A DNA stretch of 64,000 nucleotides, taken from an uncultured Parabacteroides sp. (GTDB taxonomy: Bacteria > Bacteroidota > Bacteroidia > Bacteroidales > Tannerellaceae). The number at the start of each line of letters is the position of its first letter. Within the stretch, counting starts at the first letter, position 1. Location of the stretch: assembly GCF_905196875.1 (NCBI RefSeq), contig NZ_CAJJWO010000013.1, positions 1-64,000 on the forward strand, given 5' to 3'. Position numbers and translations under genes: made by a program. This document shows, piece by piece, positions 62,297 to 64,000 of the stretch. The notes under the pieces are model-generated. The model had not been told where the DNA came from, did not search any database, and saw only the letters and a list, made by a program, of their open reading frames with translations.

Positions 62297-64000
62297 TCAG
62301 TCTTCTATGATCAAACGCAACCCCACATTATTAACACGCTGCCAAGGCAGATATACCCGGCGGGCGGTTGCGGTGGCATCTTTCGGACGATCTACCCAGG
62401 AACCTCCGCGTGCTACGACCTGTCTGGTATTGACTGTTGCCTGCGATTTATCGCTGTAAGGATAAGGAGCATACAGCGAACGAGTCCATTCCTGCAAGTT
62501 TCCGTGCATATTGATCAAGCCGAACGGGTTTGCTTTATAGTTATACTCGTCGGTCGGAATCATCATACCGTCGTTTACGGTTTCGATCTTCGGCATGTAA
62601 TTGTAATACGGGAACCATGGATTATCTTTTTCCATCGGTTGCGGATCAATACCTGTAACGGCCATCTTTTCCAACTGTACATCAGCCAGATTTTCATACG
62701 GACCAAAATTAGCATCCATTCCACCATACCAGAAAGGTTGGTCGCTACCACCACGGCAAGCCCACTCCCACTGCACTTCGGTAGGAAGCGTTACTTTTAA
62801 TCCGGTCTTTTCCGAAAGCATATTACAGTATTGCATAGCCTCATCGTAGCTGACACGGATAACCGGCTGGTTCGGCTTGTTGGCCGGATAACCGGGGGTG
62901 GTATGATCTTTCCAATGCTGTGCATAGATACGGCTGTCGTGATCCGGTACCAGAGCGTTATACTGCGCATTGGTCAGTTCTTTCTCTGTCATCCAGAAAC
63001 CTTGTTTTACCTCTGCCTTAAATTCAGGAGTCTGATCAGGATAACCTTTATTGGAGCCCATCACAAACTTGCCGGCCGGGACGCGAACGAAAGCGATCTT
63101 CACACCATCGGCCACCTCTATCTCTTTCCGCAGGGATGTTTCTTTGGATAGAATCTTCTGAATATCGTCGGCAGACAATGGCCAGCCTTTCAGTTTCACA
63201 TCTTTATGAACGACAGGCACCACCTTTGCCGGCAGTTCCGGACGGATCTCACCTTTGCCTTTCAGGTAACCGGCATAATCGGCCAATTCTTTGCGCCAGT
63301 CTGCACCGGCGTTGTTGGCATATTTATTCGTCAGTTCGATACGGCGTGCATACTGGTCGTAGCCATCCAGCGGATCTGCATCAAACTCACCACGTCCCGA
63401 AGCATTCATGTCTATCCACATGTTCAGATGATCCCATTCATTGTCGGTTAGTTTCACATTATAGTGACCACGTTCAAGCATCCGGACAACCTCGCTAGTG
63501 GAGGCATGATACTCGTAAGGACTCATAACATACATATCGGCTTCCGGCCCCTGACGGTTTACGTAAGGATGGAAAGCCAGATAGCTCTTCTGGAAATAGC
63601 GCGTACCGCTCCAGTCGGTAATACCTACCGAGGTGGTATCCTTAAAGTTGGGACGCCCGGCTTTGCTTCCGTCGTGGCAAGCCACACAAGCACGGTCTAG
63701 AATGGGCTGTATTTCGTATTTGAAGGTGTAAGAGCGGACACCACCTTCGGCAATCTTCAATTCATGCGGTTTACGGGTCGAAGCTAATGTTCTTTTAGGA
63801 ACCGGGATCGTATTCTGGTCTTCGTGACAACCTACACACGAAACGATTTCGCCCGGCATACCGGTTACCCAGCTACGCATCCATTGCACGGCACGTCCGT
63901 CCGCGTCGAGCGGTTGAAGAGACACGGGGGTATTGGCAGGAATTTTAAAGATAGCAGAACCGTCTTCCTCCACCGGAACAGTCCCCAGCAGGCGTTTCAG
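62297..64000 (-). CDS. Haem-motif and formylglycine-generating-enzyme-like fusion (5' end outside window)
   Basis: The frame is open through the right edge (position 64000), so the first part is missing; 567 residues are visible. Two c-type haem motifs, CVGCH and CVACH, lie in the first 110 visible residues. The last 270 residues form an SUMF1/formylglycine-generating-enzyme-like domain (FVMGSNKGYPDQTPEF, LPTEVQWEWACRGG, NPFGLINMHGNLQEW, RGGSWVDRP, NNVGLRLI). Similar fusions in Bacteroidetes and Planctomycetes carry a beta-propeller upstream, but their role is unknown. Haem attachment requires export. It is convergent with nothing and ends before a strong terminator. Confidence 0.8.
   Translation of the reverse strand: MKRLLGTVPVEEDGSAIFKIPANTPVSLQPLDADGRAVQWMRSWVTGMPGEIVSCVGCHEDQNTIPVPKRTLASTRKPHELKIAEGGVRSYTFKYEIQPILDRACVACHDGSKAGRPNFKDTTSVGITDWSGTRYFQKSYLAFHPYVNRQGPEADMYVMSPYEYHASTSEVVRMLERGHYNVKLTDNEWDHLNMWIDMNASGRGEFDADPLDGYDQYARRIELTNKYANNAGADWRKELADYAGYLKGKGEIRPELPAKVVPVVHKDVKLKGWPLSADDIQKILSKETSLRKEIEVADGVKIAFVRVPAGKFVMGSNKGYPDQTPEFKAEVKQGFWMTEKELTNAQYNALVPDHDSRIYAQHWKDHTTPGYPANKPNQPVIRVSYDEAMQYCNMLSEKTGLKVTLPTEVQWEWACRGGSDQPFWYGGMDANFGPYENLADVQLEKMAVTGIDPQPMEKDNPWFPYYNYMPKIETVNDGMMIPTDEYNYKANPFGLINMHGNLQEWTRSLYAPYPYSDKSQATVNTRQVVARGGSWVDRPKDATATARRVYLPWQRVNNVGLRLIIED

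Noticed and set aside
1..64000. tRNA, rRNA, CRISPR array, prophage or insertion sequence
   Set aside because: No cloverleaf, ribosomal, repeat-spacer, integrase or transposase sequence was recognised on either strand. The sirtuin duplication is the only clear rearrangement.

Overview
The window looks like chromosomal DNA of a gut member of the Bacteroidales, most likely Parabacteroides. The reasons are three SusC/SusD outer-membrane pairs with glycan-degrading lipoproteins, promoter-like TAnnTTTG (-7) elements, FecR/ECF-sigma signalling, a protein ending in what I recognise as a DUF6383-type tail, and a DUF6261-like protein. Genus is inferred from protein families only. No rRNA, tRNA, CRISPR array, prophage or intact insertion sequence was seen.

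Region 1 (about 150-15756) is a fructan-type polysaccharide utilisation locus. SusC, SusD, a canonical GH32, a GH32-like protein with altered catalytic motifs and an MFS sugar permease run leftwards. A second GH32-like gene, a GntR/LacI-type regulator and a third GH32-like gene lie to the right. The regulator sits behind a long AT-rich region packed with TTACATTT-type half-sites. Region 2 (15871-27592) is a second locus: a divergent ECF sigma factor and FecR anti-sigma factor, a SusC with an N-terminal STN signalling domain, SusD, a GH3 and a GH51 arabinofuranosidase. A pair of hairpins with the same loop, a plus-strand promoter match and a T-run between FecR and SusC suggest a cis-antisense small RNA.

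Region 3 (27595-33290) is housekeeping: ispD, xseB, xseA and a subtilisin-like protease in one overlapping operon, an Lrp/AsnC regulator and two tandem FKBP prolyl isomerases. Region 4 (33408-46681) is accessory: a DUF1062-like protein, a 1300-residue secreted DUF6383-type protein, a GH76/GH125 alpha-mannan pair followed by a serpin, an ECF/anti-sigma pair beside a duplicated spondin-type lipoprotein, and a MsrA-MsrB fusion with a DoxX-like membrane protein.

Region 5 (46882-56364) is the most unusual part. An intact sirtuin gene at 55622 and a decayed, twice-deleted copy of the same gene at 46894 flank 8.5 kb in direct orientation. The segment holds a TPR-transmembrane-HTH sensor, a second short membrane HTH protein with the same DNA-binding module and a 42-bp tandem repeat, a DUF6261-like protein, and a 1484-residue GLUG-repeat adhesin whose reading frame opens with a 16-bp perfect inverted repeat. 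Region 6 (56469-64000) has a third SusC/SusD pair with two widely spaced copies of an operator-like palindrome upstream, and the 3' part of a large gene joining c-type haem motifs to a formylglycine-generating-enzyme-like domain, cut by the window edge.
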